Source of the DNA: Triatoma infestans
Lineage: Eukaryota > Arthropoda > Insecta > Hemiptera > Reduviidae
NCBI GenBank assembly: GCA_011037195.1
Contig: JAAEAF010014405.1
Span: forward strand, 186,001 to 250,000
DNA length: 64,000 nt
Reading direction: 5' to 3'
Shown: piece by piece, positions 10,129 to 21,509 of the stretch
How positions within the stretch are numbered: position 1 is the stretch's first letter
Layout of the letters: each line of letters opens with the position of its first letter
Program-made: the position numbers and the translations under genes
The notes under the pieces: model-generated
Told to the model about the DNA's origin: nothing
What the model saw: the letters and a program-made list of their open reading frames with translations, nothing else
The model's database searches: none

Positions 10129-10935
10129 TATTATTCGCCGTAGGGAGGGACCAAACCCTACTCTATTCAGAGCCCCAAAATACTAGAGCTACCCCAAAGA
10201 AAAACCACCACAAACCGGATCTAAAACAAAAATTCAGATCCGGGTACTACCCATCTAACATTCACCGCAGTTCTTACAAATCGGATAAAACCTTAAAGGG
10301 AGACAGTCTATGCTCTAATTTGCTCATAACTCAAGCTATCTGTAATAAGATGGACGGGTGTTTCTTCCTCTGTCTCGCAGACTCTACCTATTGCATAAGA
10401 TATCTTCTTAAATCACAATACCTAGTAAGGAATCCAAAAAAATCACAATGCCTGATAGAGGTCCGTGAAAGAGATACAACAACATATCACTAGTAGCCCT
10501 GTCCGGACCCACAATGAGCATCTTAGTCTGCTGACAACCTACTGATGCTGTGAAACTATCCATGACTGGAAGCATAGACATGTGTCTAAACACACACCAA
10601 TAAGGACCAATGAAAGAGAGAGATAGACAGAGAGGCGCCTAATATGGCAAAAATATCCACGTCCTTATTCCCAAAAATTTCCCTTATGACCTGGTAACAG
10701 AGTAGAAGTACATTCTTCAAGGAAGAAAGTGTTTCTAGTCTTTTAAAACATTCTAATACCAACTTGGAAGTGAAGTCATATGAACTCAGCGTCTTCAACG
10801 CAGCTTGACTGTCCGAGCAGATACACACATCTTTTAAGTTAGTATTATATGTACGATCTCATGCAAAATACAACAAAGAATAGCATAAAGCTCAGCCTAG
10901 AAGATCTCCTGTCTCAAAATAGACCGCAGCTACAG
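10129..10935 (-). pseudogene. I-like LINE 3' end (family A), RNase H relic
   Basis: Read on the minus strand from 10935: AAVYFETG, a decayed FHAKVYAI region, then VCICSDSQAALKTLSS (third RNase H block with its Asp intact, near 10815). SKLVLECFKRLETLSSLKNV follows, then a broken GH..IFGNK.VD region. Downstream are remnants of a C-terminal zinc-knuckle region and a 3' UTR ending in (AAT)n at 10115-10135. A TAA-type repeat tail is characteristic of the I clade. The copy at 38595-39430 is collinear with it. Several stops and shifts interrupt the frame. The 5' end is truncated at about 10935. Confidence 0.75.
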
Positions 10936-11160
10936 ACCTATGAAATGTAATTGGTGTGATGTTTTGTAATGGTAGTTTGTGGTGTGAGCGGTTTTGTAAA
11001 GGGCTTGTGTGTATGTAAGTTTTAAGTGAGAGAAGTATTAGTAATAATCAAGAGAGCAATCACCAGTGCTAACAATAAATATATTATCTATTAAAATAAT
11101 AACTACAAGTTATTTGCAAGATATTATAAACTTATTAATATATTGTGAAACTGGCACTGA
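10936..11160 (+). repeat. Dispersed repeat, copy 1 of a pair
   Basis: GAGCGGTTTTGTAAAGGG, a TGTGTGTATGTA-like stretch, then AGAAGTATTAGTAAT and AAGAG recur in the same order at 18695-18920, with continuing weaker similarity to AAGCTTATAAATTAT-like sequence. Nature unknown; no coding content was seen. Confidence 0.5.
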
Positions 11161-12990
11161 TGCTAAGAAAGCGAAAAACAAGTTTTCTGCTTGAATGTCT
11201 AATACAGACTATTCTTGAAAAAATGCCTTCTAATTGTTAGTTCAAATCCTTTCAAATAATGCTTGTATGTCTGGAGGGAGTGTATTGTCTTATCCTAACG
11301 TTTCTTGTCCCTTTGTCTCTTCAGCACCATTGACCTAAATTATAGTACCTGGCTCTTTCCCCTTCACTAAAATACACTGTTTGAACTAGGTAAAATTCAC
11401 AAAATTATTTTACTAAACTAATATCAAAATTCTATTTTCTTTCATTTCTTTCTTCCACTACACCTACCATACATTCTGGAACCGTCCGTATAACACGTGA
11501 AGTGTTTGGTTGATCTTACAATATCGTTATATCTAGAACAGTTGAGAAGCCTGTGTAGGAGACGATTTCTGATCATTCACTGTATTCTTCCAATTATGAT
11601 AAATGGAAATAGATGATGGTAATTATTGATAATTTTGTTTAAGACTGGCTAATAATCATAAATATTTTAATTAAGTATTTTAATTTCGATTTATCTAGTC
11701 GTTCTTAGGTTGCAAATTTAACATTTACTTGAGGGAGAACTTGATATGCTTTAGTCGTTGTCACTCTGTAATCATTATTTTCATTACCATACAGCCGTAA
11801 ATAATTAAAGTGCTCTAGAGTCATTCATGTTCATTTGTGTCCAAAAATTCGAAAATATTAATTTAAAGGCTAACAATGGTATAAAATATGATGTAAAGAA
11901 AAGATAATTGGAAATACACAACCATTTAAAGGCTGTGTGAAGAAGATGCCGTCAAGGAATGCAAAATATTATCTATCTAGAATTTTATTTGTTATTTTAT
12001 CAAATGTAGGTACTAAAGTTTTTGTCCCACCTTTTTATAGGTATTTATGATTGAAAGATATATTAAATATACTACCCTCACTTTATACGCACATAAGATT
12101 GACGTGTTGAATAGAACCCTAAACAGGGCATCTACAGATGTTTATTTACAGGGAGAGCCTAGTTCCACATTTTGGTGTTATATATAACAAGGTAGCGGTC
12201 GCAATTTGGAATACGTGGCTACCATGAAGGACAAAGCTTCATACGCTTCACCAAATCTTATTTTGTTTATCGTTTGACCTACATTATCAAAAGGTTATTT
12301 TATTTTTTTGTTTTCTTTCTAAAGGTATAATGCATTTTTAGGTTTTATTACTCTTATACTAAAATATATTGAACGCAATACAATACATTCTTCCTATGGT
12401 CGAGTTTATGATGCAGTTTTATGTACGCTGAATCTCATCAAATTTAATGTTTTGTTCGATTTTCTTCTATAAAATTTTAGGAAATTCGCATTTTATCATC
12501 ATTTGTTGCTTATTCAGAATTCGTTAGCCGAAGTAGGAAACTTTGATTACTATTTGCTTCTTTATTTCTCTGCAGAAATTGTCGTAATCATAAAACATTT
12601 GACAAAAGCACATATCAATTCCACTGAACTTATTTGTATGCGAGGGAGCTTTCAATGTTTTCTACAATTTTCCATTAAGATGTTCAAAAAATTTGACTTT
12701 TTGAGAGATCTGATTATAGCACTAGATGGAGAGATTTGGCATCTAGAATATTTTTTGATGATCCATCTAGAATATTGATGGATGATACATATCTAATGAA
12801 ACAAATAAATCAGCAGTTACTTGGATATGACTACAGAGAAAAACTAAACCCAACTAAACTAAACTTAAAGCGGCAGTTTAATGTTTAGCTCCGTCACACA
12901 CCTCCGGAATCACTAGATCAGAGTTTGTGTCATTCCATATGTCATGTGAGGCGTGACATGCCTCCCTACCACAGACAGTTAAGATTGACG
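11161..12990. other. Unassigned AT-rich DNA
   Basis: About 1.8 kb without a convincing gene. A 91-codon frame at 12503-12778 matches no family I recognise, and its AT-driven composition looks like chance. A short repeated word, ACTAAACCCAACTAAACTAA, lies near 12842. Confidence 0.5.
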
Positions 12991-12994
12991 GTCA

Positions 12995-14860
12995 TAGAGA
13001 CAATGTGGTCCACCTATCTACACCCTATGGATATCGGAAGGAGAAGTTAAGGAGTACTAGGAGAGTTGAGAATATGTATATAAATGCGTGCTACTCTAAG
13101 CTAAGATCATCATTCAAGTCTACATCAAGAAGTTATCATACACCGTCACTCTGCCAGTTCAATGAGTCACTCTCTTTTACGTTACCCTACTATTTACTAG
13201 CGCAGTTTTGCCATCTTTAACTTATGCTTGCCCTGTTCCAAACAAAGAGCAATATCAAACTCAGGTCAAAGGAAGAAAATTATTCGTGGACATAGGCTGT
13301 TGGTGAATAAGAGTTATTTGAGGCTTCAGGACCCTCTCTATGAGGCAGCCTGTATTATTGGAAATATTATGCCCATTAATTTAAAGATTAAGGAATTAAC
13401 ACCCCGGTCAAGAATCTTGAGTACAGTCTGACTGAATATCAACCTTGTACTTATCAGAAATCTTTGGATCCGAATCACTGGCTACATCGTACTAAATTCC
13501 CTTTAATAGTTCACAGACAAGAAAATATCAGCTATGATTAATATGTCTTTACAGATAATTCCAAAGATGGTACAGATGTGGGATGCGCATTAGTCTTCTT
13601 CAATAAAGATAATCAACAAATTCTTACCAAACAATATAAATTGGCTCCTAACAGTTCTAACAACCAAGTAGAAGAATTAGCGATTGCTATGGCACTGGAT
13701 ATATTACTATCCCAACGAATTGCAGGCAGAATGGCGTGCATTTTGACTGATAGTCGGATATCCCTGGACTCAATAAAAAATACAAAAATAACACTTTCCA
13801 CTGATCGAACAGACGAAGTTAAACTTAAGTAAGCTGATGGAACGCGGCTGGACCATTCAATTTGGTTGGGTGAAAACTCATCAAGGTTTGTTAAGGAATA
13901 AGATCGCGGATAAATTGCCCAAGGTAGCTTCAAAATCCACAACTTTGCCCATGAGTTGTAGAGAAGTGAAGTATCTTCGTCAATTATTCTACCCACAAAC
14001 TGCAAGATATGAATCTATAGCTGAATGGAGCCAATTATGGATTTCTACCACAAAAGGATCCATTAGCAAGCTCTTCTTTTCTACAGTTATTACATGTCTG
14101 CAGAGAATGAACATCCATTTATCATATAAGATGGCTCAGGTGTTGAGTGGACACGGAAGGTTCAAGAGCTATTTACACAGTTTCAAAATCATGGATGATG
14201 CTACATGTTCAAATCCAGGAGGTTGAACATATAATATTATACTGTCCACTACTTGATGCCATTATTGGTTCAAACAGTTATTCTTCAGCCCGGCGGCTGA
14301 AGCGGCATCTTCATCAACTACTAAATTCTAAATATTATGACCAGTTTTTAAAATTCATCAATTCTATAGACTTTGTCCTCACGCGTTGGTCTAGTGGCTA
14401 GCGCTCTCGCCTTTAGTGTGAGAATTCCGGGTTCGATTTCGGTGAAGGCAAAGTCGGTGTTGACCCAGCGGCGTGAAAAAAGTGGGAAGCTACAATTGGT
14501 AGCGCCCTAGGTAGCGAAGGCTGGAAAACGGCGAGGGAACTTCGGCATGCTTACCTCATACAAATCGCCGTCTGGCAAGCCTTGGCTCTTCATTGGCTGT
14601 TGCACCATAGGTTTTTTTTTTTTATAGACTTTGATAATTTAGTGACTTAAGATTTTCTGCTTCTTTAAACTTTTTGTATTTTTATTTCCATTTTGTTTTG
14701 TTAAAGTATCTGTTTAAGTTGTTTTGTTTTTTCTACGTTTAATAGTATTTCAAACTTTATTTATTTTGTAGCTTTTGTTTTATTTACAATTCTGTATATA
14801 TATATATATGCATGTAATATATGTATTTATGGAGCATGCTGTAAAAAAAAAAAAATAAAA
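12995..14860 (+). pseudogene. R1-like LINE 3' end with RNase H, carrying a nested SINE
   Basis: The end of a reverse transcriptase reading frame (decayed, about 12995-13435, with SYLRLQDPLYEAACIIGNIM and PINLKIKE) leads into an RNase H domain. That domain has FTDNSKDGTDVGCALV (first Asp, about 13545), NNQVEELAIAMALDILL with the Glu, and CILTDSRISLDSIKN with the third Asp. After a shift at about 13830 it continues with WTIQFGWVKTHQGLLRNKIA. A C-terminal zinc-binding tail follows: MAQVLSGHGRFKSYLHSF, then CSNPG, then EHIILYCPLLDA. The catalytic residues survive but the frame is split. A SINE (14376-14622) interrupts the last codons. Beyond it the LINE continues to an A-rich tail at about 14838-14863. 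The copy at 28975-29785 is related. Confidence 0.82.
14376..14622 (+). mobile_element. tRNA-derived SINE, family B, T-tailed, nested in LINE
   Basis: The head has an A-box-like TGGTCTAGTGGCTAGCGC at about 14386 and a B-box-like GGGTTCGATTTC at about 14430. A body with AAGTCGGTGTTGACCCAGCG and GGGAAGCTACAATTGGTAGC follows. It ends in a run of about thirteen T residues. A perfect 11-bp duplication, TATAGACTTTG, flanks it (14365-14375 and 14623-14633). Removing the SINE and one duplication rejoins the host LINE's last codons (NSIDFDNLVT and a stop). The only other copy, at 43541-43801, also ends in T on its own strand. Confidence 0.9.
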
Positions 14861-14863
14861 AAC

Positions 14864-15420
14864 CTCTTTGTCTGGTTAAACAGTGTAAAGTCCTTGAAGT
14901 ACTTTGCAAATAATTAATTAAGTATTCAGTCAGTTAACTCTTATATCATTTTCTCGGGTTCAACCCCACACAAACATTACATATACATATGTTGTGGTGT
15001 ATGTATGTATGTGCGGGATACTAGTATTCCGTGTTTAAAGAAAATCGTTGAAACAGTTTTCGAGAAATCTTTCTATCCTCTTTTATTTGTTATTTTATTC
15101 TATTTTTAATAATTTATTTTTAGTTAACTTTAACTAAGTTTTATGATAAACAAGTTGTCATCAACTTTTTTAATTTATAAGCACTTAATTCGTATAGATT
15201 TTAATAGTACCTTTATATAAAATATTCTATTATTTAATCTTTTTTTTTTTTTTTATTGTTTATGTGTCAGTAAATTTGTATACCTTTTGTAATTAATTTC
15301 TAAAAGAAATTGACTCGTAATACATATTTAAGTTAAATATATAAATAATCTGACTTTTTACCACCATTTTTTTTATAATTTAAAGGTTCCAATTAAATAC
15401 TATTATTGTTATTAGTAAAA
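14864..15420. other. Unassigned AT-rich DNA
   Basis: No recognised element or gene was found. It includes T-rich runs near 15240-15257. Confidence 0.5.
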
Positions 15421-15725
15421 ATAATTTCATCACATTTTTTTGAGAAAATTGCGAAAAACTAAGAAAAAGAAAAACCATTCGTAAATTACTCTACTTTCGG
15501 TTGATGGATTTTGCCCGAAAACTTCGTGTTTGATGCGGTGTTAGTACCTAAAAGAAGTGTACCAAATTTGAGCTTTCTGCCATTGTTTCGTTTTTGAGAT
15601 GTTTTGTTACACACACACACACACACACAAACAGCAAACCTTTTGTTCGTAATCAGGGGACCTTAAAAAACATGTATTCCCGGTGATTGGATACGATTTC
15701 TCTTACAAGGAGTAAGAAAATGGTA
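15421..15725 (+). repeat. Rep1 fragment, 3' third
   Basis: Matches the last Rep1 unit: a GAGAAAATTGCGAAAAACTA block, TTTCGGTTGATGGATTTTG, a CA tract at 15611-15627, AATCAGGGGACCTTAAA, CCCGGTGA, and a closing AGGAGTAAGAAAA. Confidence 0.7.
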
Positions 15726-16371
15726 AGAGAAAGTAAAAATCTTCACTGTTTAATTTCCAATCGAGCTGCAAAAACTACATAAATTTATACTTACGAACTA
15801 AGTGAATGGAACAGAGTAAACAGAGTGTAGGGAGACGAAGCTAAGATTGATGTGAAGATAGTGATGAATGTAGGAATGGTTAGGTTGGCTGATGTGAGTC
15901 GCTTGATAGTTAAACTCCAGCTTGTTCTAGAGGCTAGCTTGGTAAAGACTCTGTGGCGTGTAAAAAGTATTTTTGGTATAGATTATGAGATGGGACAGAT
16001 GATAGCTCACAAACAGTTTCTTGAATAACAGTTTGAGAGTTACACTGTCGATTGGGTGTCAGATCTTGCGCTAGACTTGGACATGGAGGAGTCCAAGCGA
16101 CAGTGAGACGATCCTCCACAGAGGATTGATTCCATTACATTATCAAATTTTATATATTGCTCCTCCTCGAGCGGAGAGTGAGTGATAAGGAAGGAAAATT
16201 TCCTTTTTTTAATCTAAATACAAAAATTATTTGTAAATAAGAAAAATTACACTAGAATTTAAAATATATTTTGAGTCAAAATTACATCCTTTTTTTCTAA
16301 AATTATATTTATCTCGGATTCTTGAAAACACATCCACAAAGATAGCTGGTTATAAGTCAAGATGTGATTAC
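15726..16371. other. Unassigned, moderately GC-rich stretch
   Basis: The part at about 15780-16130 is less AT-rich than its surroundings and does not match the repeats listed here. Short open frames on both strands show no motif I recognise. It could be a host untranslated exon or an unrecognised element. Confidence 0.4.
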
Positions 16372-17036
16372 TTTAGAAGAGCCAAATAAACCAGTAGAGC
16401 AGTCACTGAATGCTGCTGCCTTGTGGAGGAGTGGTAGGGAGAAATTAAAAAGGTGCGGATATTCTCTGATAGTCAGGCCGCACTGAGGGCTTTGAGCAAG
16501 CCGTGTTGGAGTTCGAAACTGGTGGGAGAATGTAGGAGAAGGCTTAATACCCTTGCTCAGAGGGGCAAAGTGCAGCTCTTTTGGATTCCCGGACATGCGG
16601 GAATAGAAGGCAATGACTGGCAAGGGAGGAATCCTCCTTACCTTTATGTGGTCCTATGCCAGCCTTTGCTGTCACTAAGCGGTTTTGCAATAGTCAGATA
16701 AGACTCTGGGAGTCGAGAAGTTTTCCAGAAACACAGGGAGGATCCACAGCGGTGCCTCCAGGCCAAAAGATTCATCAAAGGGACTAAGCAAGCGGTTTCG
16801 GATTACCTCCTGTCCCTGAGCAGGATTGAGGACCTTAGTAGATATAGTGACTGGATACACATAGGTGGCTAATCATTTACATAATATTTGTAGGACGTCT
16901 AGTCCCATATAGCAGAACTGTGATGATGGAGTTAGGGAAACGGTGTATCACTATTTATGCCAATGTCGCCGTTTCGTTGATTTCACGTATTTGGGAGCGC
17001 CTTACTCTCACGACTTGAAATAATAATAATAATATT
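16372..17036 (+). pseudogene. I-like LINE 3' end (family B), RNase H relic
   Basis: RIFSDSQAALRALSKP (third RNase H block, Asp intact, from about 16457) is followed by SKLVGECRRRLNTLAQRGKV and then LFWIPGHAGIEGND (about 16585). The LADxLAR block that should follow is lost. A decayed tail region follows, with C..C and H..C remnants near 16890-16980, then an (AAT)n tail at 17020-17036. The degenerate copy at 61800-62590 runs collinear with it (for example the shared ACAGGATGTCTAGT-like and GGAGT.AGGGAAAC stretches). The tail type suggests the I clade. Confidence 0.75.
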
Positions 17037-18490
17037 TCTCCAATTAATCTCTCTTGTACTCTGTTTTGCGTCTTTTTTTTTTATTTCGTTTCATTTTTTC
17101 CACATTAAAACGAACCTATTGTGACATTTGAATTTTGACCGTTAAACTAAATTAGGGTAGGAGTTATGTTTTTTTATCGAAAACTGTTTTTTTCTTAATT
17201 TTATCTCTCTTACGGGAAGTAAACGTGTAACTTCTTCAGGACTCTTGTAGTTCCTGCAGGAATTCTAGCACACAATATAAACACTACATTTCCACCTTTC
17301 AAAACATAAGGCTTGCAGATAAAAGTAAGATAGGGCCTACCGGGAGAGATCAATTAGGGGGATGAATTGGGGGAATTAAAGCCATATTGGCTTAGGTCCC
17401 ATGAAGATAATAATAAACCAAAGCAGTCGGTAATAGATTTTTTTTTTTGGAAACGTCTACAGGTTCAATTGTATGAAATATAAATTTTAAACTCAAATTA
17501 TATTTAATAGTATGGATCTGAAGCGTTCGCAATCCTAAGGAATTAGAAAAATGGAAAATTAAAAGAACCTCTTTAATACTGTTAGATTAAAGATTAAATA
17601 TTTCAAAAGAAAGATTATTTTATTGAAGGTAAGGCTCTTTTTTTAATTACAAGATAAAAAGCAATTAATAATGTAATCTCCTATACTAGAAATAAAAGAA
17701 CAAAAAATATAAGGTTGAAAGTAATGGAAGTATCCATTTTTATCAAGGAAATGAATGGTTGGACTATTTTAGGGTGAAAAGGAAAAAGGTGATAATAATT
17801 TGATTATTTTAATTTAATTTTTTTTTATTTTTTATTACTTTTGCCAACTCTGGAAGATACTATCTTTATTGAAACAATCAATTCTTACTTCTAGAATATT
17901 TCCCTTTTTCTTTTTTTTATCGCATTCACTATTACTCGTAATAAGTAGGCGCTTGCTGTGGCTACTCTCTCAAAGAAGTATAATGGAACCAATCGCCAGC
18001 AAATTCACCACACAAATATGTTGGAATCAATAGTTTCAATACCGGCCGCGTAAAGCTCTACCATCGGACCTCAAAGCGTACTTCAACTATGCATTACATC
18101 TTTTGCCACGCCCATTGCAATGTACTGATAAATACATATATATGTATATATATACACACAAAGATATATGCAGAAATCATTTGAACAATTTCCAAGAAAA
18201 TCCGCTAGAAAATGTGAAAAAAAATAAATAAATAAAATGACTGATAGATTTTGAAATCGAAACTTCGTGTCAGTTTCGAAGGTTTGCGACTTAACGTCAT
18301 AATAAACCCTATAATGACTATATAATTGTACGGTAAATATTCTATAATATTTTTTTATATTCCATATAATATTGTTGGAAAATAATAATATAAATTCTAT
18401 CATTATGTTGGGAAAATAATATAATTTCATATAAATAGGAATATAATTGAGTTCTATAATTGTGAAGAAGAATATTGGCACTTGCAATGA
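17037..18490. other. AT-rich DNA with one LINE 3' UTR scrap
   Basis: At 17335-17415 a GGGAATTAAAGCCATATTGG and GGCTTAGGTCCCATGAAG stretch ends in AATAATAATAAA. It matches similar scraps at 30040-30110 and 62530-62570, so it is a LINE 3' end. The remainder holds nothing recognisable. Confidence 0.45.
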
Positions 18491-18694
18491 TTACAATAAA
18501 ATTAGTAAGAGTGATAAACATGTGGTGTTGAGTGGGGGGGGGGATAGGCTGACGAAAGCGAGCGGTAGTTGCTGGGGTGGGAAGTGAGAAGAGAAGGACT
18601 GAAGGGTGAGGAGTTGGAAAGGCAGTGTGCCCTAGCGAGACCGAGCGTCCATACTCTGCCTGAGAAATTGGGGTTTGACATTGGATACCTAGCT

Positions 18695-18920
18695 TCTGCT
18701 AATGAAATGTTATTGGTGATGTTGAGTTTGTTGTATGTTTGTAGTAGCATGAGCGGTTTTGTAAAAGGGATTGTATGTATGTGTGTTTAAGATAGAAGTA
18801 TTAGTAATATCAAGAGGGTACCACTGTTTTTAAAATAGATATATTCTCTAAGAGAAATTAAGTTACTTTAAATTATCACAATAATAAGCTTATAAATTAT
18901 GTTAATGAAGATTCTCGACC
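18695..18920 (+). repeat. Dispersed repeat, copy 2 of a pair
   Basis: Collinear with 10936-11160 through GAGCGGTTTTGTAAAAGGG and AGAAGTATTAGTAATATCAA. It lies immediately left of the Penelope-like element. Confidence 0.5.
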
Positions 18921-18931
18921 GATCTAATAAC

Positions 18932-19345
18932 AACTAAAGGAGATCTCGAGGAGCGGTCAATAAAATGTACACTTTTTTTAAATCTTTTCCAACGTTTCGA
19001 CAAATTTATTGTCTTCTTCAGGGATCTGTACAACAATCAAACAAAAAAGAAAAATAATAATAGTAATCACCATAATCTAAATATAGATAATAATAATAAA
19101 GAAATAGTTTGGGACAATTATTAAATAGAAGACAAACACAAAACCAAACAAACAACAAAATTTTTAAAACTACTTACAAAGATAAAAAAAAATGTTAATC
19201 GGTGTTGGATATATTTTCCATAAAACAAACTAAACTCAAATTATGTAATAAACAGAGAGAGTTACTAACTATATGAGCTACATCATCAGAAATGAAGGTA
19301 TGTGGTAGATAAAGAGGTTATTAGAAGGTAGTATTCGGGAGTGGG
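18932..19345 (-). repeat. Left inverted arm of Penelope-like element
   Basis: It is the reverse complement of 19865-20281 with only scattered differences. It opens with AACTAAAGGAGATCTCGAGG, contains the hammerhead motif at 18984-19026, and ends with TATTCGGGAGTGGG. Relative to the GIY-YIG frame it is the downstream repeat, with the hammerhead on the coding strand. Confidence 0.9.
18984..19026 (-). ncRNA. Hammerhead ribozyme motif, left arm
   Basis: On the minus strand it reads the same as the copy at 20188: TCC, CTGAAGA, one extra A, GACA-loop-TGTC, GAAACGT, T, GGA. All conserved core bases are present. It lies in the same sense as the GIY-YIG coding strand. Confidence 0.6.
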
Positions 19346-19368
19346 GGATGGAAAGGAAAAACCAAGTC

Positions 19369-19870
19369 TTATGATGGATGGGAATTTCCAGGACGGGGGT
19401 TTAGGATACTGTTGTAGATGATTGACAAGTTGTTTGTGTCCGTCCTATAATTGATTGAAGTTGTGTGTTTTTTAATGTTTATCATTTCTAAAATGTTTCT
19501 TTTTTTTCTTGTTAGTGTTGGTCGCAAGAATTGTAGGGTTGTCATAGTCAAAGTTGTGGTTAAGTTCAATATGATGTCTTGTGAGGGCGGTAGTCGTGTC
19601 ATTGTATTTTTTAACTTTGCAATCGTATTCGTGTTGGTATAGTCTTTTTTTTAAATACTGTGAAGTCTGTCCAATGTATGTGGCTGGGCATTGTTTACAG
19701 TCAATTTTGTAAATTAAATCAGAACGTTGAGTAATAGGAGTCGAATCTTTAAGTCTAGTAAACATCTTTTGACAAGTATTGGAACTTCTGTGTGCCACAG
19801 AGATGTTGTAAGTCCGAAAGATTTTTGCAATTTTTTCGGATAGATTTTTAATGAATACTATCTTCCCACT
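19369..19870 (-). pseudogene. GIY-YIG endonuclease end of Penelope-like polyprotein
   Basis: The minus-strand frame enters from the arm boundary at about 19870 with VFIKNLSEKIAKIFR, the conserved stretch that links the reverse transcriptase to the nuclease in these elements. SSNTCQKMFTRLKD and then LIYKIDCKQCPATYIGQTSQ follow, holding the two halves of the GIY-YIG signature (IYKI and YIGQT) and the CxxC typical of the Penelope subgroup. LKKRLYQHE supplies the conserved Arg helix. The frame breaks in a poly-A tract near 19505. The next frame carries on with NILEMINIKKHTTSINYRTD and ends at 19369. GIY-YIG enzymes nick DNA at the target. The reverse transcriptase part is absent, so this is not a working gene. 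Confidence 0.88.
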
Positions 19871-20281
19871 CCCGAATACTACCTTCTAATAACCTCTTCA
19901 TCTACCACATACCTTCATTTCTGATGATGTAGCTCATACAGTTAGTAACTCTCTCTGTTTATTACACAATTTGAGTTTAGTTTGTTTAATGGGAAATATA
20001 TCCAACACCGATTAACATTTTTTTTTTATCTTTGTAAGTAGTTTTAAAAAATTTTTTTTGTTTGTTTTGTTTTGTATTTGTCTTCTATTTAATAATTGTC
20101 CCAAACTATTTCTTTATTATTATTATCTATATTTAGATTATGGTGATTACTATTATTATTTTTCTTTTTTGTTTGATTGTTGTACAGATCCCTGAAGAAG
20201 ACAATAAATTTGTCGAAACGTTGGAAAAGATTTAAAAAAAGTGTACATTTTATTGACCGCTCCTCGAGATCTCCTTTAGTT
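19865..20281 (+). repeat. Right inverted arm of Penelope-like element
   Basis: Partner of 18932-19345. It starts at CCCACTCCCGAATACTACC and ends in CTCGAGATCTCCTTTAGTT. It directly joins a Rep1 fragment at 20282. Confidence 0.9.
20188..20225 (+). ncRNA. Hammerhead ribozyme motif, right arm
   Basis: Stem I strand TCC (20189-20191), core CTGAAGA (20192-20198), one extra A, and stem II GACA (20200-20203) pairing with TGTC (20211-20214) across a seven-base loop that can add one more A-T pair. Then GAAA (20215-20218), self-complementary ACGT (20218-20221) as a minimal stem III, T20222 as the cleavage nucleotide, and GGA (20223-20225) closing stem I. Such a stem III cannot fold alone but can pair between two molecules, the dimer layout reported for Penelope-like hammerheads. 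The base between core and stem II is unusual. Confidence 0.6.
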
Positions 20282-20935
20282 ATTAAATTTGGTGCACAAA
20301 CTATAAAATTTGTCAATTACAATTTTGCGAACTGGAGTAAGAGAAAGTTGTGTGAGTGTTTCACACTAGATTTTTTTTTACTTTTTTTAACTCTATAGCC
20401 ATCTATACACATAAATAAATACCTATCACTTTTGTGTGAAACATATTCCTGGGTAAATTGATTTTTGGGGGCGTGGGATTCTGGGGGGAACAGTAGCGTA
20501 AAATTTACCTTTAAAGTACCACTTTCTTACAAAGTATTAATTTTACCACCTATATAATATTAATATACCTACATTAAAAGCTTTGATCAAATTTCAAATT
20601 AAAAAAAAAAAATCACTTAACCGGAAATACAACTTTACAGAATAGATTTTTTGCATTTTCCGGAAGTTGCTCGAAAAACGGTTACAACCATTTCCTCTCA
20701 CTGCACAGATATAGGACCTATCACTTTTATTCGAAACGTTGTTTTCAAAAGCAGTTGATTTTTAGATAGTTTTGCGTAATTTATGGCATAAATTTCAAAT
20801 ATGTGTGATTTTGGTTCTTATTATTGGAGTGCTCTCCAGTTTCCTAGGTGCTTGGGTTGGTAAGTTGGTACTTGTTCCCCCACTAAAATCGATGTATTTA
20901 TTTTTTAGGAAGTCGTGTGAATGTTTCACACCACT
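20282..20935. repeat. Rep1 relics on both strands
   Basis: A minus-strand Rep1 5' end (20282-20375, with the reverse of GTGTGAAACACTCACACAAC) directly abuts the Penelope-like arm. Decayed Rep1 unit blocks follow to about 20935, ending in another GTGTGAATGTTTCACACC stretch. Confidence 0.55.
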
Positions 20936-21509
20936 TTTTTTTATATATATGTGAATTGAACAAACAAGATATTTATAATAAAAACCTATATATAGAGGAA
21001 TATATAGACATTTGAATATATTACGTAGATATTATTTACATATATTATTAAAGTATTTTAATTTCATATTTCATTAAGTAATTAGTTAGCACTCTCTTAT
21101 TATGATGAAATTTAATTTTACAGTGTAAATGAGCGGATATATTCAAAAGGTAATGTATGGGCGGTAATAATCCATCCGGTAATAACCAACGTGGATGTTT
21201 TTAATTATATGTTTACTACATAATTTTTTTTTTTTTTTCTATCAGAAAATTTATTTTCTTTATTTTAATTATTAGCTTTTAACACAGTTATTCTAGAAAT
21301 TTATGGGTTCAATCAACCCTCAATCAAAACATCCACTTGCTTATTTTCTTTTAGTTCTATCGTTGATGAAATATTGTCTTTATCGAGTGAAAATATTTAC
21401 ATTTCGGGCGTCTACCACGTTTAAATGTATATCTAAGATGTTAGCAGAATGTGGTACTGTCCTGGTGTATTTTACTTAAATTTTCATGCCGTATTTTAAT
21501 GGGCTAAGA

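Larger units (their letters stand above)
18932..20281 (-). mobile_element. Penelope-like retroelement with inverted terminal arms
   Basis: Two near-identical arms, 18932-19345 and 19865-20281 (about 415 bp each), lie in opposite orientation around about 520 bp that encodes a GIY-YIG nuclease fragment on the minus strand. Each arm contains a hammerhead motif pointing outward. Penelope-like elements join a telomerase-like reverse transcriptase to a GIY-YIG endonuclease and often have inverted or tandem terminal repeats carrying hammerheads. The reverse transcriptase is missing here; only the last part of the protein remains and it begins exactly at the arm boundary. The arms differ by few changes, so the insertion is fairly recent for this window. 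Confidence 0.85.

Noticed and set aside
10110..10493. A 127-codon plus-strand protein starting with a Leu run
   Set aside because: The Leu run is the (ATT)n tail, and the remainder is the antisense of the minus-strand LINE 3' end.
12503..12778. A 91-codon hypothetical protein
   Set aside because: Hydrophobic and AT-driven composition, no motif, no splice or start context; likely a chance frame.
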